DNA of 64,000 bases, taken from NCBI GenBank assembly GCA_903908715.1, contig CAIVSY010000043.1:102722-166721 (forward strand), given 5' to 3'. The stretch is from an uncultured bacterium (GTDB lineage: Bacteria > Verrucomicrobiota > Kiritimatiellia > CAIKKV01 > CAITUY01). Shown here one piece after another: positions 1-7,784 of the stretch. A program made the translations under genes and the position numbers. The notes below the pieces were generated by a model. It was not told the DNA's origin and made no database searches. It was given only the letters and a program-made list of their open reading frames with translations. How positions within the stretch are numbered: position 1 is the stretch's first letter; each line of letters begins with the position of its first letter.

Positions 1-1362
1 GCTGACCATGAGAACCGCCTTGCCGCGCATGGCGAGGTCATCCATGAGCCGATAGATCTGGGCTTTCGACCCCACATCGATCCCCCTCGTTGGCTCATCG
101 AGCAGGAACACATCCACGTCGTGATACAGGAGCCTGGCCAGCGCCACCTTCTGCTGGTTGCCCCCCGAAAGGTCACCCACAGCCTGACTCGCACCGCGGC
201 ACTTGATGGGCAGCGCCTCGATCCACTTCCGGGCCGCCCGGATCTGGCGGGCAGGCGAAATCAGCCCGAATGGACCCAGCCCGCACAACCGGGTCAGGGT
301 CATGTTATCGGCAATCGAGAGGGACAAGGCCAACCCCTCCTTCTTGCGATCCTCACTCAGCATCCCCATCCCCTGTCCCCAGCGCCGCGCCGCCGTGGCA
401 CGCCCGGAATACAGGCCAACCTTGATCCGCCCCTTGCGCACGGGATCAAGCCCGAAGACCGCCCGCAGGAATTCCGTCCGCCCCGCTCCCGCCAACCCGG
501 CTATTCCCATCACTTCTCCACGACGCAGTATCAGGGAGGCATCCTCGGGTTTGGCTTCCCCCGCCAGAGATTCGATTTCAAGGATCGCCTCACCGGGCGC
601 GTGCGGAGAACGGGGATAAAGATCCTTCACCTCGCGCCCCACCATGAGGGCAATGATCCTCTCGGCTGTTGTCGATTCCGTCTCGCCTCCGCCGACCGTA
701 ACCCCGTCGCGCAGGACCACGAACCGGTCGGAGATCGTCTTGACCTCATCGAGAACATGGGAGATGTAGATGATCCCGCAGCCGCGGGCTTTGAGTCGCC
801 GCACCAGGGCAAACAGGCGCTGGACATCCCCCGCCGTCAGGCTGCTGGTGGGCTCATCGAGGACCAGCACACGGCATCCCACCGCCACGGCGCGTGCGAT
901 CTCGACAAGCTGCCTTGCCGCGATCGGCAAATCGGCCACCTTTGTCTCCGGGGTGATATCCGGATGATCCACCTCGCGCAGGGCCGCCTCCGCACGCTTT
1001 CGCATCTCGGCGCGCAAGGTGAATCCGAACCGCGCCGGCTCCATCCCGAGCAGGATATTCTCCGCAACGGAAAGGTGCGGCGCGAGGGATAACTCCTGGT
1101 ATATCATGGCCACACCGGCTACGCGCCCGTCATGCGGATTGCGCGGCCTGAACCGTTCGCCGTCGAGCCAGAGCGATCCGGAATCCGGAGGATGCGCTCC
1201 GGACAGCACCTTCATGAGCGTGCTCTTCCCGGCGCCGTTCTCCCCCACCAGGGCCAGAACCTCACCCGCCTGAACCGACACATCCACGCCATCCAGGGCC
1301 ACAGTCGCCCCGAAACGCTTCCGGATGTTTTCCATCCGCAATAGGGGCATGGCGTTGATCAT
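1..1362 (-). CDS. Sugar ABC transporter ATP-binding protein (RbsA/MglA family), 3' end beyond the window
   Basis: Reading the minus strand gives 454 open codons running off the left edge, so the last 45 or so residues of a usual ~500-residue protein are missing. Two ABC cassettes are visible. The first has Walker A GENGAGKST, then YQELSL and Walker B with LVLDEPTSSLT. The second has signature LSGGNQQK and LLDEPTRGID. This tandem layout is typical of ATPases of ribose/galactose-type importers, which sit on the cytoplasmic face and power uptake of a monosaccharide. The start is uncertain: ATG at 1362 lies only 2 bases from a GGAGG, and the in-frame ATG at 1350 lies 14 bases from it. The gene is 70 bases downstream of the binding-protein gene and co-oriented, so they form one operon; the permease is presumably off the left edge. 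The sugar cannot be named. Confidence 0.95.
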   Translation of the reverse strand, partial: MINAMPLLRMENIRKRFGATVALDGVDVSVQAGEVLALVGENGAGKSTLMKVLSGAHPPDSGSLWLDGERFRPRNPHDGRVAGVAMIYQELSLAPHLSVAENILLGMEPARFGFTLRAEMRKRAEAALREVDHPDITPETKVADLPIAARQLVEIARAVAVGCRVLVLDEPTSSLTAGDVQRLFALVRRLKARGCGIIYISHVLDEVKTISDRFVVLRDGVTVGGGETESTTAERIIALMVGREVKDLYPRSPHAPGEAILEIESLAGEAKPEDASLILRRGEVMGIAGLAGAGRTEFLRAVFGLDPVRKGRIKVGLYSGRATAARRWGQGMGMLSEDRKKEGLALSLSIADNMTLTRLCGLGPFGLISPARQIRAARKWIEALPIKCRGASQAVGDLSGGNQQKVALARLLYHDVDVFLLDEPTRGIDVGSKAQIYRLMDDLAMRGKAVLMVS

Positions 1363-1432
1363 AACCTCCAATCCGAAGGGAAACCGGCACAGGCACCAGG
1401 ACCGGATCACATGCGGAACCCTGCCGCACTCC

Positions 1433-2392
1433 TCAGTCGCTGATCCCCAGCAGTTTCTTCACCCCGGGATCCTTGAGGTTTTCCAGCGAGATCAGCTGGA
1501 CGCCGGTATCCACCCGTGTCTCCGTCGCTTCGCCGCGGATGCGGGCAACACAGGTCTTGACGCCCAGATACCCCATCCGGGTTGGATCCTGCGCCACGAG
1601 GGCATCAATCTCCTTGCTCTTCAGAGCGTCCAGGAGGGGCGGCGACGTATCGAAACCGACGAACCGGACCTTGCCGGCAAGATTGTTCTGCCGCAACGCA
1701 AGCAGCATCCCGAAGGTTGAGGACTCATTGGGACAGAAGATCCCATCCGCTTCCCGCAGCTTATCCAGCAGGTTCATCGCCGCGTTCTTGGCTTCCCCGG
1801 CCGTAGCCCCCGCATACCGGTTATCCACCAGGATCTTCAGTTCCGGGTTCTTTGCCATGGCATCCATGAACCCCGCCTCCCGCTCGTCCGTGCTGGCGGA
1901 TCCAACCTGGTAGCGCAAGAGGACAACCCCGCCCTTTCCACCAAGTAGCGAGGCCAACCGCTCTCCACCCATGTTGCCGCCCTTCCGGTTGTCCGTCGCC
2001 ACCAGGCTCACGAAATCCTTGCCGGCTTCACCCTTGAGGGCGGAATCAATGATGACCACGGGAATGCCTTTCGTGGTAGCCGATGCCACAGGCCTTTGCA
2101 GGGCTGTGTCATCCAGGGGCGCCAGCACCACTCCGTCCACTTTTTCGGCGGTGAACTGTTCAAGGATGGCAATCTGCTGGGCGCGGTCGTTTTCCTTGAC
2201 CGGCCCCTTCCAGACGATATTGACGCCCAGTTCCTTCCCCGCGGCCCTGGCCCCTGCTTCCACGGATTTCCAGAACACGTGGGTTGTCCCTTTGGGAATC
2301 ACGGCAATGGTGAGCGGCTTTGTCTCTGCCGCTGCAGCCGCCATACCGCACGATACAAGACCCGCCACCGCAAGCAATCGTCTCATGTTCAT
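1433..2392 (-). CDS. Periplasmic sugar-binding protein of an ABC importer (RbsB-like, Peripla_BP_4)
   Basis: A 319-residue exported binding protein. It begins MNMRRLLAVAGLVS and has a signal peptide ending near AAAAAETK, followed by the mature start LTIAVIPKGTTHVFWKSVEAG, the pattern of ribose/autoinducer-type binding proteins. Further family marks are VDGVVLAPLDDTAL, IPVVIIDSALKG and GFDTSPPLLDALKS. It should capture a sugar in the periplasm and deliver it to the permease powered by the ATPase encoded just downstream. The open frame continues upstream to 2611, but ATG 2392 has an AGGAG five bases away and begins directly with the signal peptide, so it is preferred. The ligand is unknown; ribose, xylose or another monosaccharide are all possible. 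Confidence 0.93.
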   Translation of the reverse strand: MNMRRLLAVAGLVSCGMAAAAAETKPLTIAVIPKGTTHVFWKSVEAGARAAGKELGVNIVWKGPVKENDRAQQIAILEQFTAEKVDGVVLAPLDDTALQRPVASATTKGIPVVIIDSALKGEAGKDFVSLVATDNRKGGNMGGERLASLLGGKGGVVLLRYQVGSASTDEREAGFMDAMAKNPELKILVDNRYAGATAGEAKNAAMNLLDKLREADGIFCPNESSTFGMLLALRQNNLAGKVRFVGFDTSPPLLDALKSKEIDALVAQDPTRMGYLGVKTCVARIRGEATETRVDTGVQLISLENLKDPGVKKLLGISD

Positions 2393-2601
2393 GGCCTCTC
2401 CTTTCGTAGTGATGTCTGAATACTGCCGCACTTCCTCGATTCCATCAAGTGCAGAGCATACCCCTCCCCGATCGCCCTTCTTCGCGCCCACTTGAACAAC
2501 CGGGCCACAAGGGAACCGACCCAATCCGCAAACATCCGAAACAGGAATTGACTTGCCCCATGCCGGTGGGTAGCGGCAATGCCCATATGCCCGACATTCA
2601 C

Positions 2602-2868
2602 ATGACACCACCGGATACGCCCGCCCCCGCGGTCGAGGCCTTCATCACCCGCTGGGAACGCTCCGGCGCCGCTGAACGGGCCAACTACCAGCTCTTTCTC
2701 TCCGAACTCTGCGACCTGCTCGGCGTCCCGCGCCCGGACCCCGCGACGGCCGACGACACCCGGAATGCCTACGTCTTCGAACGGACCGTCGTCTTCCAGC
2801 ACGGCGACGGCAACACCAGCGCCGGCCGCGTGGACCTTTATAAACGCGGCTGTTCCGGGTTAGACTGA
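2602..2868 (+). pseudogene. 5' remnant of an MmeI-like class I DNA methyltransferase/restriction enzyme
   Basis: About 85 codons match the N-terminus of large MmeI-like (type IIL/IIG) restriction-methyltransferases: [19 protein letters not shown], then [33 protein letters not shown] and [10 protein letters not shown]. In intact members the last motif continues as GCF followed by VLEAKQ, part of the N-terminal nuclease region. Here the frame departs after RGC and stops within five codons at 2868, and none of the roughly 800 further residues follow, because the next gene ends at 2896. It is therefore a truncated remnant rather than a working enzyme. The start is ATG 2602 or 2587. The family match is from memory of the conserved block. 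Confidence 0.7.
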
Positions 2869-2895
2869 GAAATCATCCATAAAGCCCCGCGAGAT

Positions 2896-4161
2896 TCATC
2901 GAACAGCGCCTTCGGACTGAATCTCCCCCACCACCCCGAGCAATCCCTCGACCACCACCGCGAAGCGGTCGTAGTCGAGCTTTTCGGGCGTGTCTTCGGC
3001 GGTGTGATAGTGCGCGTAACGGAACGGCGCGGTGTCGGTGACCATCACACCGGGATACCCGTTCTGCCAGAAGGCCCAGTGATCCGACCAACCCACCCCG
3101 CTGATCAACCCCGGCAACGCCGCCCCCTCGGACGGGAACACCGCATGGCGGCGGAACGAAAGCAAAGCCCGCTCCACCAGCGCGCGGGACTTCACGTTGC
3201 CAATGAAGGAAATGAAATTTCCTGTCGTAGGATAAAGCCACCCGAACAGTCGCGACGGATAATGCTGGCTGCCGGGCGCATCGTCGTAGTACCCCAGCGT
3301 CTCCAGGCTCAGCATCGCCACAATCTTGTCCCCCCGCGCCCGGCAGGCTGTCGCATACACCAGGCTCCCCATCTGGGACGTCCAGAAGAAGGGCGGCTCC
3401 TCGTTGGCGAACGCCACGAACCGCAAGGTCCGCGCCCCGCCCTTCCCAGGGAACCTCCGTGCCAGCGCCAGCAGCGCCGCCATACCGGATCCGTTGTCGT
3501 TGGCGCCGGGACAACTCATCTCCGTATCGTAGTGCGCGCCGACCACCACGATTTCATCCGGCTTCGCCGTCCCCTTGATCTCGACTTCAAGATTGCGGCA
3601 GGGCTTCCCCCGCATGGCCCAGTGGTCCGGCTCATAGTCCTGTCGCCGGACCTCGTAGCCCATCCCGCTCAGCGACTTCTCGATGAACTCCGCCGCCCGG
3701 CACAGGTTTGTGTACTCGGTCACGGCGCTCCGGGGCCCAATCTCCCCGCCCAGCACGGCCACGTCCCTCCGGAGTTCCTCCCGCAAGACGATCTGGGCGG
3801 GCGTCAACGCCCGGCGGGACTCCACCCGCTTCCGGCCATCCCCGCGCCCCACCGTCCAGAAGGTGCTGGCAACCACCAGCCCGATGGCCAGCAGCACCGG
3901 CACACAGGCTGTCACAAGCAGTGTCACAGCTGTACCCGTCTGCTGCCGCCGCGCGATCGCCGCCACCGCGCGCGGGATCGCCAGGATCGAAAGCAACACC
4001 CACCCCACCGCGAGAGCAAATGCAGCAACTGAAAGGAATAAGCGCCAACCGTGCGTCGCTCCGTGTTGCCGGAAGGGCAGCACCACCAAGAGTCCAGAAA
4101 CCGCCAACAACGAGACCAGCATCACCACGAGAATGACCAGGACCTTTACAGGCTTTTGCAT
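2896..4161 (-). CDS. Membrane-anchored M28-family zinc aminopeptidase
   Basis: A 421-residue protein with two hydrophobic segments at the N-terminus (about residues 5-30 and 40-65) and an extracytoplasmic peptidase domain. Metal-ligand motifs of the M28 family are visible: GAHYDTEMSCPGANDNGSG (His and bridging Asp), FANEEPPFF (catalytic Glu and ligand Glu), then SDHWAFWQNGYPGVMVTDT and YHTAEDTPEKL with the last ligand His. The family releases N-terminal amino acids from peptides using two zinc ions. The frame is open up to 4548, but the upstream part has no signal or domain, and ATG 4161 starts right before the first membrane segment. The Shine-Dalgarno is weak. Its 3' end lies 27 bases from the restriction-enzyme remnant. 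The natural substrate is unknown. Confidence 0.88.
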   Translation of the reverse strand: MQKPVKVLVILVVMLVSLLAVSGLLVVLPFRQHGATHGWRLFLSVAAFALAVGWVLLSILAIPRAVAAIARRQQTGTAVTLLVTACVPVLLAIGLVVASTFWTVGRGDGRKRVESRRALTPAQIVLREELRRDVAVLGGEIGPRSAVTEYTNLCRAAEFIEKSLSGMGYEVRRQDYEPDHWAMRGKPCRNLEVEIKGTAKPDEIVVVGAHYDTEMSCPGANDNGSGMAALLALARRFPGKGGARTLRFVAFANEEPPFFWTSQMGSLVYATACRARGDKIVAMLSLETLGYYDDAPGSQHYPSRLFGWLYPTTGNFISFIGNVKSRALVERALLSFRRHAVFPSEGAALPGLISGVGWSDHWAFWQNGYPGVMVTDTAPFRYAHYHTAEDTPEKLDYDRFAVVVEGLLGVVGEIQSEGAVR

Positions 4162-4330
4162 GAAACAGAGACTGGCATTGTCTTCTGGTGCCGTCCATCT
4201 CAAACAGTCAAACCTCACCACAAAGTCAGCGATTGACTTGCCACCCAAGTCGTTGTATTGGTCTCTCCGGATAGTCTGTCCAGATTGAGTAAATATCACG
4301 CATGGTGAACAAGATTGGAGAAGGAGTGCT

Positions 4331-5518
4331 ATGATGAACAAGTTGTTTTTCTCGATTGCTGCTGCCGGAATGCTATCAAGCGCAATCACATATGCCGGTG
4401 ATGCGGCAGGTAACGCCGGGCAATGGAGAATCAGCGGCGGCGCTGCAATCCGTACAATCAAGGCCGACCAGCACATCAATGCGCCTGCTGCGCTCCCGAC
4501 ATCGCGCAACCTGAGCGGCAAGGGCGATGTGGGGCTGTTCACCATCAACGACTCCCAGATTATTTATGACGACGGCAGCCTCGGCCCCATCTACAACTAC
4601 TACGGCACTATTGATGGAACGTGTTACGGCACCATCAACAACCGCTCCCAACTGGTCGAAACAGACCGTCCCTATTCGGGTAGCGCAAACTTCTACCAGC
4701 TTAGCTTCCATACGACTCGTTCGGAAGACATCACGACCTACAAGGCAACGCCATACGACGGGGATGATGAGGAATCCGTAATAGCACCTTTCGTGCAGGC
4801 ACGGCGTAATCTGGGGAATTTCGGCCGGGTCCAGTACGGCGTTCTGGCGGGCTACTCCCTGGTCAAATCAGAACTCTCCTCCGGAACCCGTTTACTGGCC
4901 ACCGAGAATGTGGATCGGCAAACTAAAACCTACACGTACAAGTATGATCATGTGGCCTCCGCCAGCGGAGCCAGTTCGCCGAACGCCCAATTCCCATACA
5001 CAGATTATTACTCCTGGACCGTTTATGATCCGGCCGTGCTGGATCAGTATTCATGGGCTGGCGTAACCACGGCTTTTGCGCCCCGCCAGTCGGATTCAAC
5101 CTCGTACCGCCGCCGGACCTCCTATGAGGCCACCGGTTGCGTGGAAAGCGACGTCATGCTGCATGAAATCATGCTGGCCCCTGAATGCGTGATGGATGTC
5201 ATGAACCGCGGCAGGGTGGGCCTCGCAATCGGGCCCACCATCAATATTGTCGACGTGAGTACCGACGCAAGCCGCAAGTGGACGCAGGTGGGCGGAGACA
5301 CCCTGGTTTCCGAAACGGCATCGGATGATTCCACCGAGGTTAAGGTCGGCATTGGCGTGGATGTTTCCGCGCAAATTGACATCACCAAGCGCATCTTCGG
5401 TCAGGTCGGGATCGGCTATCGTTATGTACCCTCCATCGATATTGACGCCGGTTTCGCATCCTCCGAGATTGACGCTTCCAGCTTCCAGGGGTCTGTCGGC
5501 GTCGGAGTCATACTGTAA
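4331..5518 (+). CDS. Exported outer-membrane beta-barrel protein of unknown function
   Basis: A 395-residue protein with a signal peptide (MMNKLFFSIAAAGML to about TYAG). It contains alternating hydrophobic/polar stretches typical of beta strands, many Tyr/Ser/Thr/Asp residues, and ends with the strand-like QGSVGVGVIL. A segment near residues 350-375 (DITKRIFGQVGIGYRYVPS) looks like paired barrel strands. It is probably an outer-membrane channel or structural barrel; I do not recognise a family. Two adjacent ATG codons (4331, 4334) follow AAGGAG with spacings of about 4 and 7, so the second may be the true start. It stands alone, divergent from the peptidase gene, and a strong terminator follows. 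Confidence 0.8.
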   Translation: MMNKLFFSIAAAGMLSSAITYAGDAAGNAGQWRISGGAAIRTIKADQHINAPAALPTSRNLSGKGDVGLFTINDSQIIYDDGSLGPIYNYYGTIDGTCYGTINNRSQLVETDRPYSGSANFYQLSFHTTRSEDITTYKATPYDGDDEESVIAPFVQARRNLGNFGRVQYGVLAGYSLVKSELSSGTRLLATENVDRQTKTYTYKYDHVASASGASSPNAQFPYTDYYSWTVYDPAVLDQYSWAGVTTAFAPRQSDSTSYRRRTSYEATGCVESDVMLHEIMLAPECVMDVMNRGRVGLAIGPTINIVDVSTDASRKWTQVGGDTLVSETASDDSTEVKVGIGVDVSAQIDITKRIFGQVGIGYRYVPSIDIDAGFASSEIDASSFQGSVGVGVIL

Positions 5519-5548
5519 CGCGCCCCATTCCATCATCAAACCTTTGAA

Positions 5549-5580
5549 ACGCCCGGACCCGATCCGGGCGTTTCTTTTTC
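5549..5580 (+). terminator. Rho-independent terminator after the barrel protein gene
   Basis: A perfect 9-bp stem, ACGCCCGGA pairing with TCCGGGCGT, closes a 5-base loop (5558-5562) and runs into TTTCTTTTTC. It lies 30 bases after the stop at 5518, which fits intrinsic termination of that single-gene transcript and insulates the kup gene that follows. Confidence 0.88.
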
Positions 5581-5626
5581 CCCCTCCATCCGCCCCGAGC
5601 ATCCCGATCCCACGAAACCAATAGAC

Positions 5627-5655
5627 TTGCATGGGCCGTCTGGCCAGTGTAAATA
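5627..5655 (+). promoter_or_regulatory. Candidate promoter of kup, possibly giving a leaderless transcript
   Basis: TTGCAT (5627-5632) and TAAATA (5650-5655) are separated by 17 bases, resembling -35 and -10 elements. Transcription would start around 5661-5663, at the GTG start codon itself, and no Shine-Dalgarno precedes that codon. The match is imperfect and the reading is inference. Confidence 0.3.
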
Positions 5656-5662
5656 GACGCAC

Positions 5663-7579
5663 GTGTCCTCCAATGGCAAAGGCCTGAATGGCGATCCAGG
5701 GAGCAAAGGCGGGCGTTCCCTGCTGTTTGCGTTAAGCCTGGCAGCCCTGGGTGTGGTGTATGGCGATATCGGCACCAGCCCCCTGTACGCCTTCCGGCTT
5801 TGCTTCACCGACGCCACTCCGCCAACCGAGTCTTCCATCCTGGGTATTCTCTCGCTGATCTTCTGGTCCCTCGCCGGCCTGATTACGCTGAAATACCTGG
5901 CTCTGGTCCTGCGCGCCGATAACCGGGGCGAAGGCGGTATTCTCGCCCTGATGGCCCTCATCAGAAGCGGCGACCGCGGGAGTTCCGCGTTGCGGACCCG
6001 GATCATCGTTGCATTTGGATTGTTCGGCGCCGCCCTGCTCTATGGAGACGGATTGATCACTCCGGCCATCTCGGTGCTCAGCGCCGTCGAAGGCCTCGAA
6101 GTTGCCGCCCCGAATCTTGGCGCGTGGGTCGTCCCCCTGGCCTTGATCATCCTGATCGGCCTGTTCTGGTTCCAGAAGCACGGCTCCCAGCGGGTCGGCA
6201 GCGTCTTCGGACCGATCATGGCTGTGTGGTTCGTCGTCATCGCCATCCTTGGCATCCGGCAGATTGTGCAAATGCCATCCATCCTGGCAGCGGTGAATCC
6301 CGCCCATGCCGTTTCCTTTTTTGCCACCCACCGTTTTCACGCATTCGTAACCATGGGAACCGTCTTCCTGTGCATCACCGGCGGCGAAGACCTGTACCTG
6401 GACATGGGCCATTTCGGCCGCCTGCCGATCCGGATCGGATGGTTCACGCTCGTCCTGCCGGCCCTGCTGCTGAATTATTTCGGACAAGGCGCATACCTTC
6501 TCATGCATCTGGGTGAAGCCGAGCCGCATTCCCAGCTGTTCTACCGGCTGGCCCCGCAATGGTCCCTCTACCCGATGGTGGTCCTTGCCACCGTTGCCAC
6601 CGTCATCGCCTCGCAGGCCGTAATCTCAGGCGCGTTCTCCCTCACACGGCAGGCCATGCAACTCGGCTATTGCCCCCGGCAGTCCATCGTTCACACCTCC
6701 AAGGCGACCATCGGCCAGGTGTATCTCCCGGGCGTCAACGCCACACTCCTCGTCGGCACCATCGCCCTGGTCCTTGGCTTCCGCAACTCCGACAGCCTGG
6801 CCGGCGCCTATGGCCTGGCTGTCAGCATGACCATGCTGCTGACCACGATCATGTTGACGATCTGCATGCTGCATCTCTGGCGCTGGCATCCCGCCCTCAC
6901 AGCCCTTGCCATTGCCCCGATTCTCATTTTCGACGCCACCTTTTTCACTTCCAACCTCCTGAAGCTCCCCCATGGCGGCTGGGTTGGACTGGGCGTGGCG
7001 ATCGTCATGTTCACCCTCATGGTCACCTGGTACCGCGGCCGCTATCTCCTGAGCCGGAAACTCTCTGACGAAAGCCTGCCGCTTGATCTTTTCCTCCAGG
7101 AGATTTCGCGTAAACCTCCGCAACGCGTCAGCGGGACCGCGGTCTTTCTTACGGGCAACGCCAACATTGTCCCCCGCACCCTCCTCCACAATTACAAGCA
7201 TAACAAGGTGCTGCACAACACCATCATCCTCCTCCGGGTCATGAGCGAGGAAGTACCGCGGGTCGACGATAGCCAGCGGATCTCGGCGGAGCGGCTGGAG
7301 GCGGGCTTCACGCGAATCGTCGTCCGCTACGGCTTCAGCGAGGACCCGAACCTTGCGACCCTGCTGCGCGGCATCCAGGTGGAAGGCCTGGATCTGGACC
7401 CCATGAAATGCACTTTCTTCCTCGGACGAGAAACCTTGATCCTCGGACCAGGCCGCAATATGCGCCCCTGGCGTAAAGGTCTTTTCGCATTTCTGTCGCG
7501 TAACGCGCTCGACGCCTCCAAGTTCTTCCGCCTGCCGCCCAACCGGATCATCGAAATCGGAATTCAGGTGGAACTGTAA
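5663..7579 (+). CDS. kup: Low-affinity potassium transporter Kup
   Basis: A 638-residue protein of normal KUP/HAK/KT length. The N-terminal signature GVVYGDIGTSPLYAF is intact and is followed by YGDGLITPAISVLSAVEGL and about twelve hydrophobic segments to about residue 460. A hydrophilic cytoplasmic tail follows, with GTAVFLTGN and the family's HNKVLHNTIILLRV. Kup proteins bring K+ into the cell, probably with protons. Translation seems to start at GTG 5663; no ATG is available in frame before the first conserved block and no ribosome-binding site is visible. It is a single gene between a terminator upstream and a repeat element downstream. The identification is secure; only the start is uncertain. 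Confidence 0.97.
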   Translation: MSSNGKGLNGDPGSKGGRSLLFALSLAALGVVYGDIGTSPLYAFRLCFTDATPPTESSILGILSLIFWSLAGLITLKYLALVLRADNRGEGGILALMALIRSGDRGSSALRTRIIVAFGLFGAALLYGDGLITPAISVLSAVEGLEVAAPNLGAWVVPLALIILIGLFWFQKHGSQRVGSVFGPIMAVWFVVIAILGIRQIVQMPSILAAVNPAHAVSFFATHRFHAFVTMGTVFLCITGGEDLYLDMGHFGRLPIRIGWFTLVLPALLLNYFGQGAYLLMHLGEAEPHSQLFYRLAPQWSLYPMVVLATVATVIASQAVISGAFSLTRQAMQLGYCPRQSIVHTSKATIGQVYLPGVNATLLVGTIALVLGFRNSDSLAGAYGLAVSMTMLLTTIMLTICMLHLWRWHPALTALAIAPILIFDATFFTSNLLKLPHGGWVGLGVAIVMFTLMVTWYRGRYLLSRKLSDESLPLDLFLQEISRKPPQRVSGTAVFLTGNANIVPRTLLHNYKHNKVLHNTIILLRVMSEEVPRVDDSQRISAERLEAGFTRIVVRYGFSEDPNLATLLRGIQVEGLDLDPMKCTFFLGRETLILGPGRNMRPWRKGLFAFLSRNALDASKFFRLPPNRIIEIGIQVEL

Positions 7580-7601
7580 GCCGGAATGATGCAGTTGAAG
7601 A

Positions 7602-7746
7602 GACCCTCACCCCAGCCCTCTCCCGTGAAGGGAGAGGGAGTTGGGCAGCGCTGCGGCGCTCCAGCAGCATCACCTTCCGGGGATCGCACAAAGGGAGTCC
7701 CTGGCGTTTCCTCTCCCCTTGTGGGAGAGGATTGAGGTGAGGGGTC
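7602..7746. repeat. Imperfect palindromic intergenic repeat (REP/MITE-like)
   Basis: The gap between convergent kup and the giant gene is built of nested inverted repeats. The outer arms are GACCCTCACCCCAG (7602-7615) and TTGAGGTGAGGGGTC (7732-7746). Inside them lie two hairpins, CTCTCCCGTGAAGGGAGAG (7619-7637) and CTCTCCCCTTGTGGGAGAG (7711-7729). Purine-rich and pyrimidine-rich palindromes of this type are widespread intergenic repeats in environmental bacteria. It could also terminate transcription from both sides. No coding sequence is seen in it. Confidence 0.6.
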
Positions 7747-7784
7747 TTCTGCCTGGCAACTGCATGGTTGCGGTTAACCCGGCC

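Noticed and set aside
121..1344. Plus-strand open frames at the left edge
   Set aside because: The minus strand encodes a complete ABC ATPase signature set there; the plus frames are its shadows.
7602..7746. Insertion sequence remnant
   Set aside because: No transposase-like codons are present; it is only an imperfect palindrome between convergent genes.
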